In this document: one piece after another, positions 52,628 through 60,003 of the stretch
Layout: the number at the start of each line of letters is the position of its first letter
Position numbering within the stretch: position 1 is the first letter of the stretch
DNA from: DATJSJ01 sp035504175
GTDB taxonomy: Bacteria; Pseudomonadota; Alphaproteobacteria; Acetobacterales; Acetobacteraceae
Length of the DNA stretch: 60,003 nt
NCBI GenBank assembly: GCA_035504175.1
Contig: DATJSJ010000157.1
Span: forward strand, 1 to 60,003
Reading direction: 5' to 3'
Position numbers and translations under genes: made by a program
The notes under the pieces: generated by a model
What the model saw: only the letters and a program-made list of their open reading frames with translations
Databases searched by the model: none
Told to the model about the DNA's origin: nothing

Positions 52628-53941
52628 ATGGACGCGACCGTGGCGACCGAGACGCTGCTGGACGTGCGGCACTGCCGCCAGTCCTATCCGAAGGATTCCG
52701 CTGCCGAGCTGGTCGTGCTCGACGACGTCAACGTCACCCTTCGCGCGGGCGAGATCGTCGGCCTGCTCGGCCGCTCCGGCTCCGGCAAGTCGACCTTGCT
52801 GCGGATCGTCTCCGGCCTGCTGCGTCCGACCGGCGGCGAGGTGATCTGGCGCGGCCGGCCGCTGCAGGGACCGGCCGAGGGTGTCGCGATGGTGTTCCAG
52901 AGCTTCGCCCTGTTCCCCTGGCTGACGGTGCAGGAGAATGTCGAGCTGGGCCTGGAGGCGCAGGGCGTGCCACGCGCCGAGCGCGAGGAACGGGCCGAGC
53001 AGGCGATCGACCTGATCGGCCTCGGCGGCTACACCGGCGCCTATCCGAAGGAGATGTCGGGCGGGATGCGCCAGCGCGTCGGCCTCGCCCGCGCTTTGGT
53101 CGTGCATCCCGACCTGCTGCTGATGGACGAGCCGTTCAGCGCGCTCGACGTGCTGACCGCGGAGACGCTGCGCACCGACCTGATCGACCTGTGGATGGAA
53201 GGGCGGCTGCCGGTCAAGTCGATCCTGATCGTCACCCACAACATCGAGGAGGCGGTGCTGATGTGCGACCGCATCCTCGTCTTCTCCTCCAATCCCGGGC
53301 GCGTGGCGCAGGAGCTGCGCGTGCCGTTCCCGCATCCGCGCAACCGGCTGGATCCACCGTTCCGGCAAATGGTCGACGATATCTACGCGCTGATGACCCG
53401 CCGGCCGCCGACGCCGGCGCCGCGGCCGGTCGGTGCGCCGCCGCAGATCAACGTGGCGCTGCATCCGCTCTCGACCAACCTGCTCTCGGGCCTGATGGAG
53501 ACGCTGGCGGCGGCGCCGTACAGCGGCCATGCCGACCTGCCGGCGCTGGCCGCGGCGCTGCAGCTCGAGGCCGACGAGTTGCTGCCGCTGGGCGAGGCGC
53601 TGCAGATGCTGCGCTTCTCCGACCTGGCCGAGGGCGACCTGCATCTGACCGAGGCCGGGCGCCGCTTCGTCAATGCCGACACGGAGGAGCGCAAGCGCCA
53701 GTTCGCCGCGGCACTTCGGGCGCATGTGCCGCTGGCCGCCCTGGTCCGCCAGGAACTCGACGAGCGGCGCAACCATCGGGTCTCCGCCGCCCGCTTCCGC
53801 GACGATCTCGAGGAATACATGTCGCCCGATTACGCCGAGGAGACGCTGCGCGCGGTGATCGGCTGGGGGCGGTTCTCGGAGCTGTTCAGCTACGATGACG
53901 ACGCCGACCAGTTCTATCTGGAGGAAGAGGAAGAGGCGTAG
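52628..53941 (+). CDS. ABC transporter ATP-binding protein with AAA-associated C-terminal domain
   Basis: A 437-residue ATPase. Walker A is GRSGSGKSTLLRIVSG (about 50-65), the signature is SGGMRQRVGLARAL and Walker B is LLLMDEPFSALD. After about residue 280 a separate domain (about 280-420) matches the AAA-associated (CmpB-type) domain seen in some nitrate/sulfonate-type ATPases. The tail is acidic (EEEEEA). It starts 10 bases after the permease and is clearly cotranscribed. Substrate is unknown. Confidence 0.88.
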   Translation: MDATVATETLLDVRHCRQSYPKDSAAELVVLDDVNVTLRAGEIVGLLGRSGSGKSTLLRIVSGLLRPTGGEVIWRGRPLQGPAEGVAMVFQSFALFPWLTVQENVELGLEAQGVPRAEREERAEQAIDLIGLGGYTGAYPKEMSGGMRQRVGLARALVVHPDLLLMDEPFSALDVLTAETLRTDLIDLWMEGRLPVKSILIVTHNIEEAVLMCDRILVFSSNPGRVAQELRVPFPHPRNRLDPPFRQMVDDIYALMTRRPPTPAPRPVGAPPQINVALHPLSTNLLSGLMETLAAAPYSGHADLPALAAALQLEADELLPLGEALQMLRFSDLAEGDLHLTEAGRRFVNADTEERKRQFAAALRAHVPLAALVRQELDERRNHRVSAARFRDDLEEYMSPDYAEETLRAVIGWGRFSELFSYDDDADQFYLEEEEEA

Positions 53942-54225
53942 CGCCGGCGCAAACCGCCCGGCAGTTTGCCCGGGGGGAAAGCCCGGACTTGCGATCTGGA
54001 ATGGCGTCGGGTCGAGCCACGGCTTTCCGGCCAATTGCCCGCTCGCGCGGCGAACGCCCCGACGGAGCTGCGCGATCACCCCCCGCAATCGGCTCGCCGT
54101 CGGGGCGTTACGGGCGGGATCGGTCGGATGACGTCGTCGGCGCCTCCCGCCAGGCGCCGCTTCGTGCTTCGATCGTCACCGCACCGGACGCGCCGCGCCA
54201 CCGCGGAAGGAGAGACGCCGTGCCC

Positions 54226-55086
54226 ATGACAAATCTGCCGGCCGGCTATGATCGCGAAGCCGACGATCTCGGCAACATCGTCGAGCTCGGTCATGTGAAC
54301 GTCACGATCCCCGACCAGGGGCCGGCGACGCTGTTCTACGTCGCCGGGCTCGGGCTGACGCGCGATCCGTTCATGTCGGTCTCGGTGACCAACATGTGGG
54401 TCAATGCCGGACGCAGCCAGTTCCACCTGCCGGAGGGTCCGCCGCAATCGCTCGGCGGCATCGTCGAACTGGTGCTGCCCGATCTCGCAGCGCTGCGGGC
54501 GCGGCTGGAGCGCGTGCGCCCGCGCCTCGCCTCCACGCGCTTCGACTGGCGCGACCGCGACGGCGCGGTCGAGACGACCTGCCCCTGGGGGAATGTCATG
54601 CGCTGCCACGCACCGGACGAGGCGCGCTTCGGCCCGATCTCGCTCGGGATCGCATCGGTCGCCTTTCCGGCGCCGGCGGGCAGCGCGGCGGGCATCGCGC
54701 GCTTCTACCGCGACCTGCTCGGCGCCCGGGCCGAGCTCCCGGTCGCCGGCACGGCCCGGATCACCGTGGGCGCGGACCAGACGCTGCTGTTCACCGAGGC
54801 CGAGGGCGCGAAGCCGCCCTTCACCGGCGCACACGTGCAGGTCTCGATCGCGGATTTCTCCGGACCGCACCGGCGCCTGCTGGAGCGCGGCCTGGTGACC
54901 GAGGAGAGCGACGAGCACCAGTATCGCTTCGCGGACATCGTCGATCCGGAGGACGGACGCGTCTTGCTGCAGCTCGAGCACGAGGTGCGCAGCCTGCGCC
55001 ATCCGATGTTCGGCCGGGCGCTGATCAACCGCAATCCGGCGCAGACGGCGGGGCCTTATCGCGCCGGACGCGACCATTTCCCCTGA
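54226..55086 (+). CDS. VOC-superfamily protein with two VOC modules
   Basis: A 286-residue glyoxalase/bleomycin-resistance-like protein with two paired VOC repeats (about 18-135 and 145-250). The first begins LGHVNVTIPDQGPATLFYVAGLGL, the second IASVAFPAPAGSAAGIARFY. The metal ligands of a classic VOC site (His near the first strand, Glu in the last) are partly present (H24, and LQLEHEV at the end). GGAAGGAGAG lies upstream; a GTG at 54220 (VPMTN) is an alternative start. Function unknown. Confidence 0.8.
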   Translation: MTNLPAGYDREADDLGNIVELGHVNVTIPDQGPATLFYVAGLGLTRDPFMSVSVTNMWVNAGRSQFHLPEGPPQSLGGIVELVLPDLAALRARLERVRPRLASTRFDWRDRDGAVETTCPWGNVMRCHAPDEARFGPISLGIASVAFPAPAGSAAGIARFYRDLLGARAELPVAGTARITVGADQTLLFTEAEGAKPPFTGAHVQVSIADFSGPHRRLLERGLVTEESDEHQYRFADIVDPEDGRVLLQLEHEVRSLRHPMFGRALINRNPAQTAGPYRAGRDHFP

Positions 55087-55346
55087 TCTGCGCGTAGGGC
55101 GCGAGGCGAGAGCCGCCTTCGCCGGCCGTCCTGGCAGAACATGACGGAATAGCGACGGCCGCGCCGCCGCACGCCATCGCAACAAAGCAGCCAAATGCTC
55201 CGCTGCGGGCTCAGTCCCGCGCGCCAAGTCATTCGCGGCATTGATTTCGGGAGTACGCCGGCGCGAACTGTTGCAGATCGTGGACGCTTGGCCGGTTTCT
55301 TGCTTAAATTGTTGATTAACCGCGGTCGAACGTGCACCCTGCCGCC

Positions 55347-55913
55347 ATGCCGGAGTTCGTGCGGAGCATTCCGGATGGTGACACGCGGGAGCGCTTGCTT
55401 TGCCCGCTGTGCGGCCATGTCGAATACGAAAACCCGAAGCTCGTGGTCGGCTCCGTGGTGGTGCATGACAGCCGAGTCTTGCTCTGCCGGCGCGCCATCC
55501 CGCCGCGCCGCGGCTTCTGGACGCTCCCGGCCGGTTTCCTCGAGATGGGCGAGACCGCCGAGGAAGGCGCGCGTCGGGAAGCCGAGGAGGAGGCCGGGGC
55601 CGAGATCGCTCTCGACGGCGTGCTCGGCCTCTACAGCATCAGCCGGATCGGGCAGGTGCAGGTCATCTTCCGCGCCCGCTTCGCCGAACCGGAACGGCGG
55701 CGGCTCTTCGCGCCAGGGCCCGAGAGTCTCGAGGTGCGGCTGTTTGATTGGGAGGAGATCCCATGGGCGGACATCGCTTTCCCGTCAGTGTGCTGGGCGC
55801 TGACCGAATGGCGGCGGACCGGTTCCGGCCCGCTGGGGCAGCCGGGGCGCAGCCCGCCCGCAGAGGCTCCGGGCATCGCCCCCTGCGTCGAACTGCCGGA
55901 GGGCGCACTGTGA
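55347..55913 (+). CDS. Nudix hydrolase with zinc-ribbon start
   Basis: A 188-residue protein. After a short LCPLCGHVEYENPKLVV start (one CPxC pair, a partial ribbon) comes a Nudix domain with the full box GFLEMGETAEEGARREAEEEAGAE (G-x5-E-x7-REUxEExGU). The closing ILGLYSI-type and the FDWEEIPWADIAFPSV end are typical of ADP-ribose or NADH-type Nudix enzymes. ATG at 55347 is chosen; a GTG at 55332 would add five residues. The stop overlaps the next start (GTGA). Confidence 0.88.
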   Translation: MPEFVRSIPDGDTRERLLCPLCGHVEYENPKLVVGSVVVHDSRVLLCRRAIPPRRGFWTLPAGFLEMGETAEEGARREAEEEAGAEIALDGVLGLYSISRIGQVQVIFRARFAEPERRRLFAPGPESLEVRLFDWEEIPWADIAFPSVCWALTEWRRTGSGPLGQPGRSPPAEAPGIAPCVELPEGAL

Positions 55914-56281
55914 AACTGCTGCCGATCGCCGCGGCGCCGGCGCTGCTGCTCCTGGCCGCGGCCGGGCCGTCCGGCCGCTACGACGCCACCACCCTGGATT
56001 ACGGCTACGGAGCCGGGACGGCGCAGACGGCACCGCAGCGCGAAGCGGCGAACGCCGCCCCCGGACAGTTCGAGCCGGCACCGGTGCCCGACTCCGACAT
56101 CGCCGCCCCGACTGCGCCTCAGGCGTCGGACCAGCCGCAATTCTCACCGAGCCTGTTCAACACCAAGACGCAGTTCCGCGGCGACGGCTTCTCCCCCGGC
56201 TCGACGGCTCAGTCGGACGAGGAGAAGAATTACAAGCCGGTGCCCGGCTTCACCATGAAGGTGCCCTTGACGCAATGGTGA
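55910..56281 (+). CDS. small exported protein of unknown function
   Basis: A 123-residue protein. The first about 20 residues look like a signal peptide (VKLLPIAAAPALLLLAAAGPSG), and the rest is Pro/Ala/Gln-rich, with no cysteine after the signal region, so it is probably a soluble periplasmic or envelope protein. It starts GTG at 55910, overlapping the Nudix stop, so it is likely cotranscribed. Alphaproteobacterial relatives are uncharacterised. Confidence 0.6.
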   Translation: MKLLPIAAAPALLLLAAAGPSGRYDATTLDYGYGAGTAQTAPQREAANAAPGQFEPAPVPDSDIAAPTAPQASDQPQFSPSLFNTKTQFRGDGFSPGSTAQSDEEKNYKPVPGFTMKVPLTQW

Positions 56282-56505
56282 AGGGCATGCCGCCCGCATG
56301 CGGCGGCATGCCTCCCTTCTGATTCGGGCTCCTCGTCTCGATGCCGGCGTCTTCGTCGATCGCGCGATAGCGTTCAGTCCAGCAATACCCGTTACCGGCA
56401 AGCCGTCGCGGCCGGCGAACTGCCGGCGGTCAGCGGCGTATCTCCCGCGATACGGACTCGCGGCGCGGCCAGGCCTCGCCCCCGGGCCGGCGAAAGGAGC
56501 ACGCC

Positions 56506-56805
56506 ATGCAGGACGATCGCGAACGGAAACGGCGGGAACGGCCCAAGGCGGTCGCCCGGCGTGGCGGCATGACGCATGCCGACATGTTCGGACTCTTCAC
56601 GATAACAATCGCGGTCTGGCTCGCGCTGCTCGTCGTCGCGGCCGGCTTGCAGCGGATGGCGGCGCTGCAGAATCAAGAGGCCGTGCAGGCAATCCTCGCC
56701 GGTGAGTCGATGTCGCCGGCCGCAGCACCGACCCCGCCGGGACTGCGCGAGCCGCTCGCCGCCGCCCGCCTGGCCCAGGGACACGCCTTCTCGCTGGTGC
56801 GATAG
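56506..56805 (+). CDS. small single-span membrane protein
   Basis: A 99-residue protein with a basic N-terminus (RERKRRERPKAVARRGG), one membrane span (about 27-48, MFGLFTITIAVWLALLVVAAGL) and a short Pro/Ala-rich tail. The basic start places the N-terminus in the cytoplasm. AAAGGAG lies 8-14 bases upstream. It faces ftsY tail to tail. No family is recognised. Confidence 0.6.
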   Translation: MQDDRERKRRERPKAVARRGGMTHADMFGLFTITIAVWLALLVVAAGLQRMAALQNQEAVQAILAGESMSPAAAPTPPGLREPLAAARLAQGHAFSLVR

Positions 56806-56886
56806 CGCCCCGGCGCCGGGACTTGCCCGACAGCGAACGCCATCCACCCCGGTGAGGCCGCCTGACGTGATCCTGCCCCGAGCGGA

Positions 56887-57801
56887 TCAGCCGCCGACCA
56901 GGCCGCGGGCGAATTCCATCGCATCGAACGGACGCAGATCGCCGGCCTGCTCGCCGACGCCGACGGCATAAACCGGCAGGCCGAACGCCTCCGCCAGCGC
57001 CACCACCACGCCGCCGCGGGCGCTGCCGTCGAGCTTGGTGACGATCAGTCCGGTCACCTCGACCATGTCGCGAAACACGCGCACCTGCTCGAGCGCGTTC
57101 TGGCCAGTCGTCGCATCCAGCACCAGCAGCACGGAATGCGGCGCCGTCTCGTCCTGCTTGCGCAGCACGCGGATGATCTTGCGCAACTCCTCCATCAGCG
57201 CCGCCTTGTTGTGCAGCCGCCCCGCGGTGTCGATCAGCAGTACATCCGCCTGCTCGGCGCGGGCGCGGGTCAGGGCCTGGAACGCAAGCCCCGCCGCATC
57301 CGCACCGGGCGCCCCGGCGATCACCGGCGCGCCGGTGCGCTGGCCCCAGACCTGAAGCTGCTCCACCGCCGCGGCGCGAAACGTGTCGCCGGCGACCAGC
57401 AGCGGGCGCTTTCCCTGGTCACGATACTGCAGCGCCAGCTTGCCGATGGTCGTGGTCTTGCCGGTGCCGTTCACGCCCACGACCAGCACGACATGCGGCT
57501 TCAGCGCCGGATCGATCGCGAGCGGCCTGGCCACCGGCGCCAGCACGGCGGCGATCTCGGCCGCGAGCGCGTCGCGCACCTCCGCCTCCGTCACCTCGCG
57601 GCCAAACCGGCTGCGGCGGAAATCGGCGATCACCTTCGCGGCAACGTCGACGCCGAGATCGGCGGCGATCAGCAGCTCCTCGAGCTCCTCCAGCGCCTCG
57701 TCGTCGAGGCGCCGGCGCCCGAACAGGCTGAGCCCGCCGCCGAGCTTCTGCGTGCTGCGCGACAGCCCCTCGCGCAGCCGGCCGAACACGCCGCTCGGCA
57801 T
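56887..57801 (-). CDS. ftsY: signal recognition particle receptor FtsY
   Basis: A 304-residue SRP receptor GTPase that docks nascent membrane proteins. The N-domain opens LREGLSRSTQKLGGGLSLFG, the P-loop is GVNGTGKTTTIGKLA, followed by DTFRAAAVEQL, DTAGRLHNK and TKLDGSARGG. It lacks the long acidic A-domain, as is common in alphaproteobacteria. Its start overlaps the mtaB stop (TGATG), giving the operon dapF-mtaB-ftsY. Confidence 0.95.
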   Translation of the reverse strand: MPSGVFGRLREGLSRSTQKLGGGLSLFGRRRLDDEALEELEELLIAADLGVDVAAKVIADFRRSRFGREVTEAEVRDALAAEIAAVLAPVARPLAIDPALKPHVVLVVGVNGTGKTTTIGKLALQYRDQGKRPLLVAGDTFRAAAVEQLQVWGQRTGAPVIAGAPGADAAGLAFQALTRARAEQADVLLIDTAGRLHNKAALMEELRKIIRVLRKQDETAPHSVLLVLDATTGQNALEQVRVFRDMVEVTGLIVTKLDGSARGGVVVALAEAFGLPVYAVGVGEQAGDLRPFDAMEFARGLVGG

Positions 57802-59069
57802 CAGCCCGCCGCCACCGTGACGCCGGCGGCCTCCGCCGCGATCACCCGCGCCGCCGCCACCGTCCCCGGCGCGGCGGCCGGACCGGCGAAGCGCGCCGGG
57901 GCGAAATGCTCGGTGTGGCCGGCACCGCCATCCTCCGCCAGCACCGCGACCGCGCGCCCCACCAGCCCGGCATGAAAGCGCGCCGCCTGCGCCTGGCCGG
58001 CCGCGCGCAGCCGCGCCGCCCGCTCCCGCCGTACCGGCGCCGCCACCTGCGGCATGCGTGCCGCCGGCGTGTCCGGGCGGGCGCTGTACGGGAACACGTG
58101 CAGATACGGCAGCGCCGCCTCTTCCACGAACGCCAGCGTCTCGGCGAACAGAGCCTCGGTCTCGGTCGGGAACCCCGCGATCAGATCGGCGCCGATCGCG
58201 ATCCCCGGCCGCAGGTCGCGGGCGCGGGCGATCGCCGCGAGCGCGCCGGCGCGGCTGTGGCGGCGCTTCATACGCTTGAGGATCAGATCGGCGCCGGCCT
58301 GCAGCGACAGATGCAGATGCGGCATCAGCCGCGGCTCTCCGGCGACCAGGCGCCAGAGATCGCCATCGATCTCCTCCGGGTCGAGCGAGGACAGCCGCAG
58401 CCGCGCCAGCTCCGGCACCAGCGCCAGCAGCCGCCGGGCGAGCTGGCCCAGCGTCGGCCGCCCCGGCAGGTCCGGCCCGTAGCTGGTGATGTCGACGCCG
58501 GTCAGCACGATCTCGCGATACCCGGCATCGACCAGGGCGCGCGCCTGCTCGACCACGGCGCCGACCGGCACCGAGCGGCTCGGGCCGCGGCCGAGCGGGA
58601 TGATGCAGAAGGTGCAGCGATGGTCGCAGCCCTGCTGCACCTGCACGAAGGCGCGACTGCGGCCGGCGAAATCGGTGACGAGATGCGCCGCGGTCTCGCG
58701 CGCCGCCGCGATGTCGGCGACCGCCGAGCCGGCGCCGTCCGCCCAGCTCTCCGCCCGCAGCTTCTCCGCATTGCCGAGCACGCGCGCGACGCCGGGCAGC
58801 GCCGCCCAGGCCTCCGGCGCGATCTGCGCCGCACAGCCGGTCACGACGATCCGCGCCTCCGGCCGGGCGCGATGCGCGCGGCGGATCGCCTGGCGCGCCT
58901 GACGCTCCGCCTCCGCCGTCACCGCGCAGGTATTGACGACGATCGTATCGGCGAGATGACCGGCATGGGCACGGATCACCTCGCTCTCATAGGTGTTGAG
59001 GCGGCAGCCGAAGGTGACGATCTCGAAGCGCGCCGCCTCGGCCGCGCCGGCGGGAAGCCCGTCCGGCAT
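57801..59069 (-). CDS. mtaB: tRNA t6A37 methylthiotransferase MtaB
   Basis: A 422-residue radical-SAM enzyme that turns t6A37 of tRNA into ms2t6A. The N-terminal cluster ligands lie in TFGCRLNTYESE, VVNTCAVTAEAE and VVTGCAAQIAPE; the radical-SAM motif is QQGCDHRCTFCIIPLGRGPS. A TRAM-like C-terminus follows. The start at 59069 overlaps the dapF stop. Confidence 0.94.
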   Translation of the reverse strand: MPDGLPAGAAEAARFEIVTFGCRLNTYESEVIRAHAGHLADTIVVNTCAVTAEAERQARQAIRRAHRARPEARIVVTGCAAQIAPEAWAALPGVARVLGNAEKLRAESWADGAGSAVADIAAARETAAHLVTDFAGRSRAFVQVQQGCDHRCTFCIIPLGRGPSRSVPVGAVVEQARALVDAGYREIVLTGVDITSYGPDLPGRPTLGQLARRLLALVPELARLRLSSLDPEEIDGDLWRLVAGEPRLMPHLHLSLQAGADLILKRMKRRHSRAGALAAIARARDLRPGIAIGADLIAGFPTETEALFAETLAFVEEAALPYLHVFPYSARPDTPAARMPQVAAPVRRERAARLRAAGQAQAARFHAGLVGRAVAVLAEDGGAGHTEHFAPARFAGPAAAPGTVAAARVIAAEAAGVTVAAG

Positions 59070-59893
59070 CAGGCGGCGTAGGCGGCGAGATCGACCCGGC
59101 CGCGGAAGGCCACCGCCACCGGCCCGGTCATCAGCACGTGCCCGTCCTCCCGCCACGCGATCCCGAGCACGCCGCCATCGGCGACGATGTCCGCACGGCG
59201 CCCGACCAGGCCGCGGCGATGCGCGTTGACCAGCGCCGCGCAGGCGCCCGACCCGCAGGCACGCGTCAGCCCGGCGCCGCGCTCCCAGATCCGCAGCCGG
59301 ATCCGGTCGGGCGCGAGGATCTGCGCAAACCCGACATTCGCCCGCTCCGGGAACAGCAGATCATGCTCCAGCCCCGGGCCACGCCCGGTCACGTCACACG
59401 CCTCCGCGTCCGGGACGAAGAAGGTCACGTGCGGGTTGCCCATCGACAGCCCGGCCGGGTCGCCGGACAGTGGCAGGTGCAGCGTGTCCGCCTCCCGCGC
59501 CAGCGGCACATCGCGCCAGCCGAAGCGCGGCACGCCCATGTCCACGGTGACTTGCCCGTCGGGCAGGATCTCGGCCGGGAGATTGCCCGCGACCGTGCGC
59601 ACGACCTGGATGCGCCGCCCGGTCTCGCGGAACAGCAGATCAGCGACACAGCGCGTGGCATTGCCGCAGGCCCCGGCCTCGGCGCCGTCCGGGTTGCGGA
59701 TGCGCATGAAAGCGTCGGCGTTGCTGCCGGGCGGCGGCGGCTCGATAGTGATGAACTGGTCGCAGCCTATGCCGGTGCGGCGATCCGACAGCGCCGCCAC
59801 CCGGGCCGGGGTCAGGCCAAGCGGGGTCGCGCGCTCGTCGAACACGACGAAATCGTTGCCCGCCCCGTGCATCTTGACGAAATCGGCCTCCAT
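59069..59893 (-). CDS. dapF: diaminopimelate epimerase
   Basis: A 274-residue enzyme of lysine and peptidoglycan synthesis. The catalytic cysteines lie in GACGNATRC (first) and ACGSGACAAL (second), and the opening is MEADFVKMHGAGNDFVVFDE. Length is normal. The start codon is eight bases after TATATA (59902-59907 read on the minus strand) and has no clear ribosome site, so the mRNA may be leaderless. Confidence 0.96.
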   Translation of the reverse strand: MEADFVKMHGAGNDFVVFDERATPLGLTPARVAALSDRRTGIGCDQFITIEPPPPGSNADAFMRIRNPDGAEAGACGNATRCVADLLFRETGRRIQVVRTVAGNLPAEILPDGQVTVDMGVPRFGWRDVPLAREADTLHLPLSGDPAGLSMGNPHVTFFVPDAEACDVTGRGPGLEHDLLFPERANVGFAQILAPDRIRLRIWERGAGLTRACGSGACAALVNAHRRGLVGRRADIVADGGVLGIAWREDGHVLMTGPVAVAFRGRVDLAAYAA

Positions 59894-59907
59894 GGGGGCG
59901 GTATATA
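59894..59907 (-). promoter_or_regulatory. candidate -10 box directly before the dapF start
   Basis: TATATA is followed by CCGCCCCC and then the ATG. With the usual distance from -10 to transcription start this puts the start at or within a base or two of the ATG, so a leaderless transcript is likely. No TTGACA-like -35 was seen. Confidence 0.4.
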
Positions 59908-59954
59908 GGGGTGGGGTGCGGGGGAAGGATAGGGGAAGGGAAGGCTAGAGAAGG

Positions 59955-59996
59955 CCAGGGCTCTGCCCTGGACCCGCTGGGGCCGTACGGCCCCAG
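59955..59996 (+). repeat. GC-rich paired-hairpin repeat at the right edge
   Basis: CCAGGGC...GCCCTGG (59955-59971) and CTGGGGCCGTACGGCCCCAG (59977-59996), joined by ACCCG. It has the same layout and orientation as the copy at 5,082-5,125. The element runs to the end of the window. Confidence 0.85.
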
Positions 59997-60003
59997 ATCC
60001 CAG

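Noticed and set aside
55310..55330. A CtrA-like site (TTAA...TTAA) before the Nudix gene
   Set aside because: The two TTAA halves are eight bases apart; the established CtrA site needs seven. I do not count it as a site.

Overview
The window is high-GC DNA from an alphaproteobacterium, most likely a member of the Acetobacteraceae. The evidence is the clustered replication block rpsT-dnaA-dnaN-recF-gyrB, the neighbouring blocks mutM/ubiE-coaBC and dapF-mtaB-ftsY, an alphaproteobacterial LexA-type box (GTTC-N7-GTTC), and two families of small palindromic repeats (a GC-rich paired hairpin and an AT-rich hairpin pair). I recall such repeats from this family but could not check that by search. No rRNA, tRNA or CRISPR array was seen.

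Bases 1-22,100 (plus strand) hold a contractile-tail gene block of P2/Mu type, cut off at its left edge. It runs: two or three tail-proximal proteins, sheath, tube, a tail-assembly chaperone with a well-formed -1 ribosomal frameshift site, an HK97-gp10-like protein, a short Ala/Pro-rich tape-measure candidate, gpU-, gpX-, gpD-, gpV-, gpW-, gpJ- and gpI-like baseplate proteins, three receptor-binding or fibre proteins with an adaptor, and a lysis group (coiled-coil membrane protein, GH108 endolysin, GTA-type holin). A glycosyltransferase-like gene sits inside the lysis group. No capsid, portal, terminase or integrase gene is visible, so the block could be a prophage, a remnant, or a headless tail-like particle.

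Bases 22,100-33,000 are mixed chromosomal and accessory genes: a lipoprotein, a Nudix protein, a cupin, an MgtC-like membrane protein, a second lipoprotein, an MFS transporter, an S24 repressor divergent from a small conserved gene with a LexA-like box, a candidate small RNA with a CCTCCTCCC motif and a very strong terminator, a lone phage-like small protein, pyrD, a HAD protein, and a sugar ABC permease/ATPase pair without a binding protein.

Bases 33,000-50,600 are core genes: a flavin-binding protein, a DUF1348 protein, gyrB, recF, a TPR/glycosyltransferase-like protein, dnaN, dnaA, rpsT, an enoyl-CoA hydratase, mutM, ubiE, coaBC, a large MscS channel, a YqgE-family protein with an unusual signal peptide, and dut. 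From 50,600 to the end come an AT-rich hairpin island, a NitT/TauT-like ABC system made of a fused double permease and an ATPase, a VOC protein, a Nudix hydrolase, two small envelope proteins, and the minus-strand operon dapF-mtaB-ftsY. The window ends in another copy of the GC-rich repeat.
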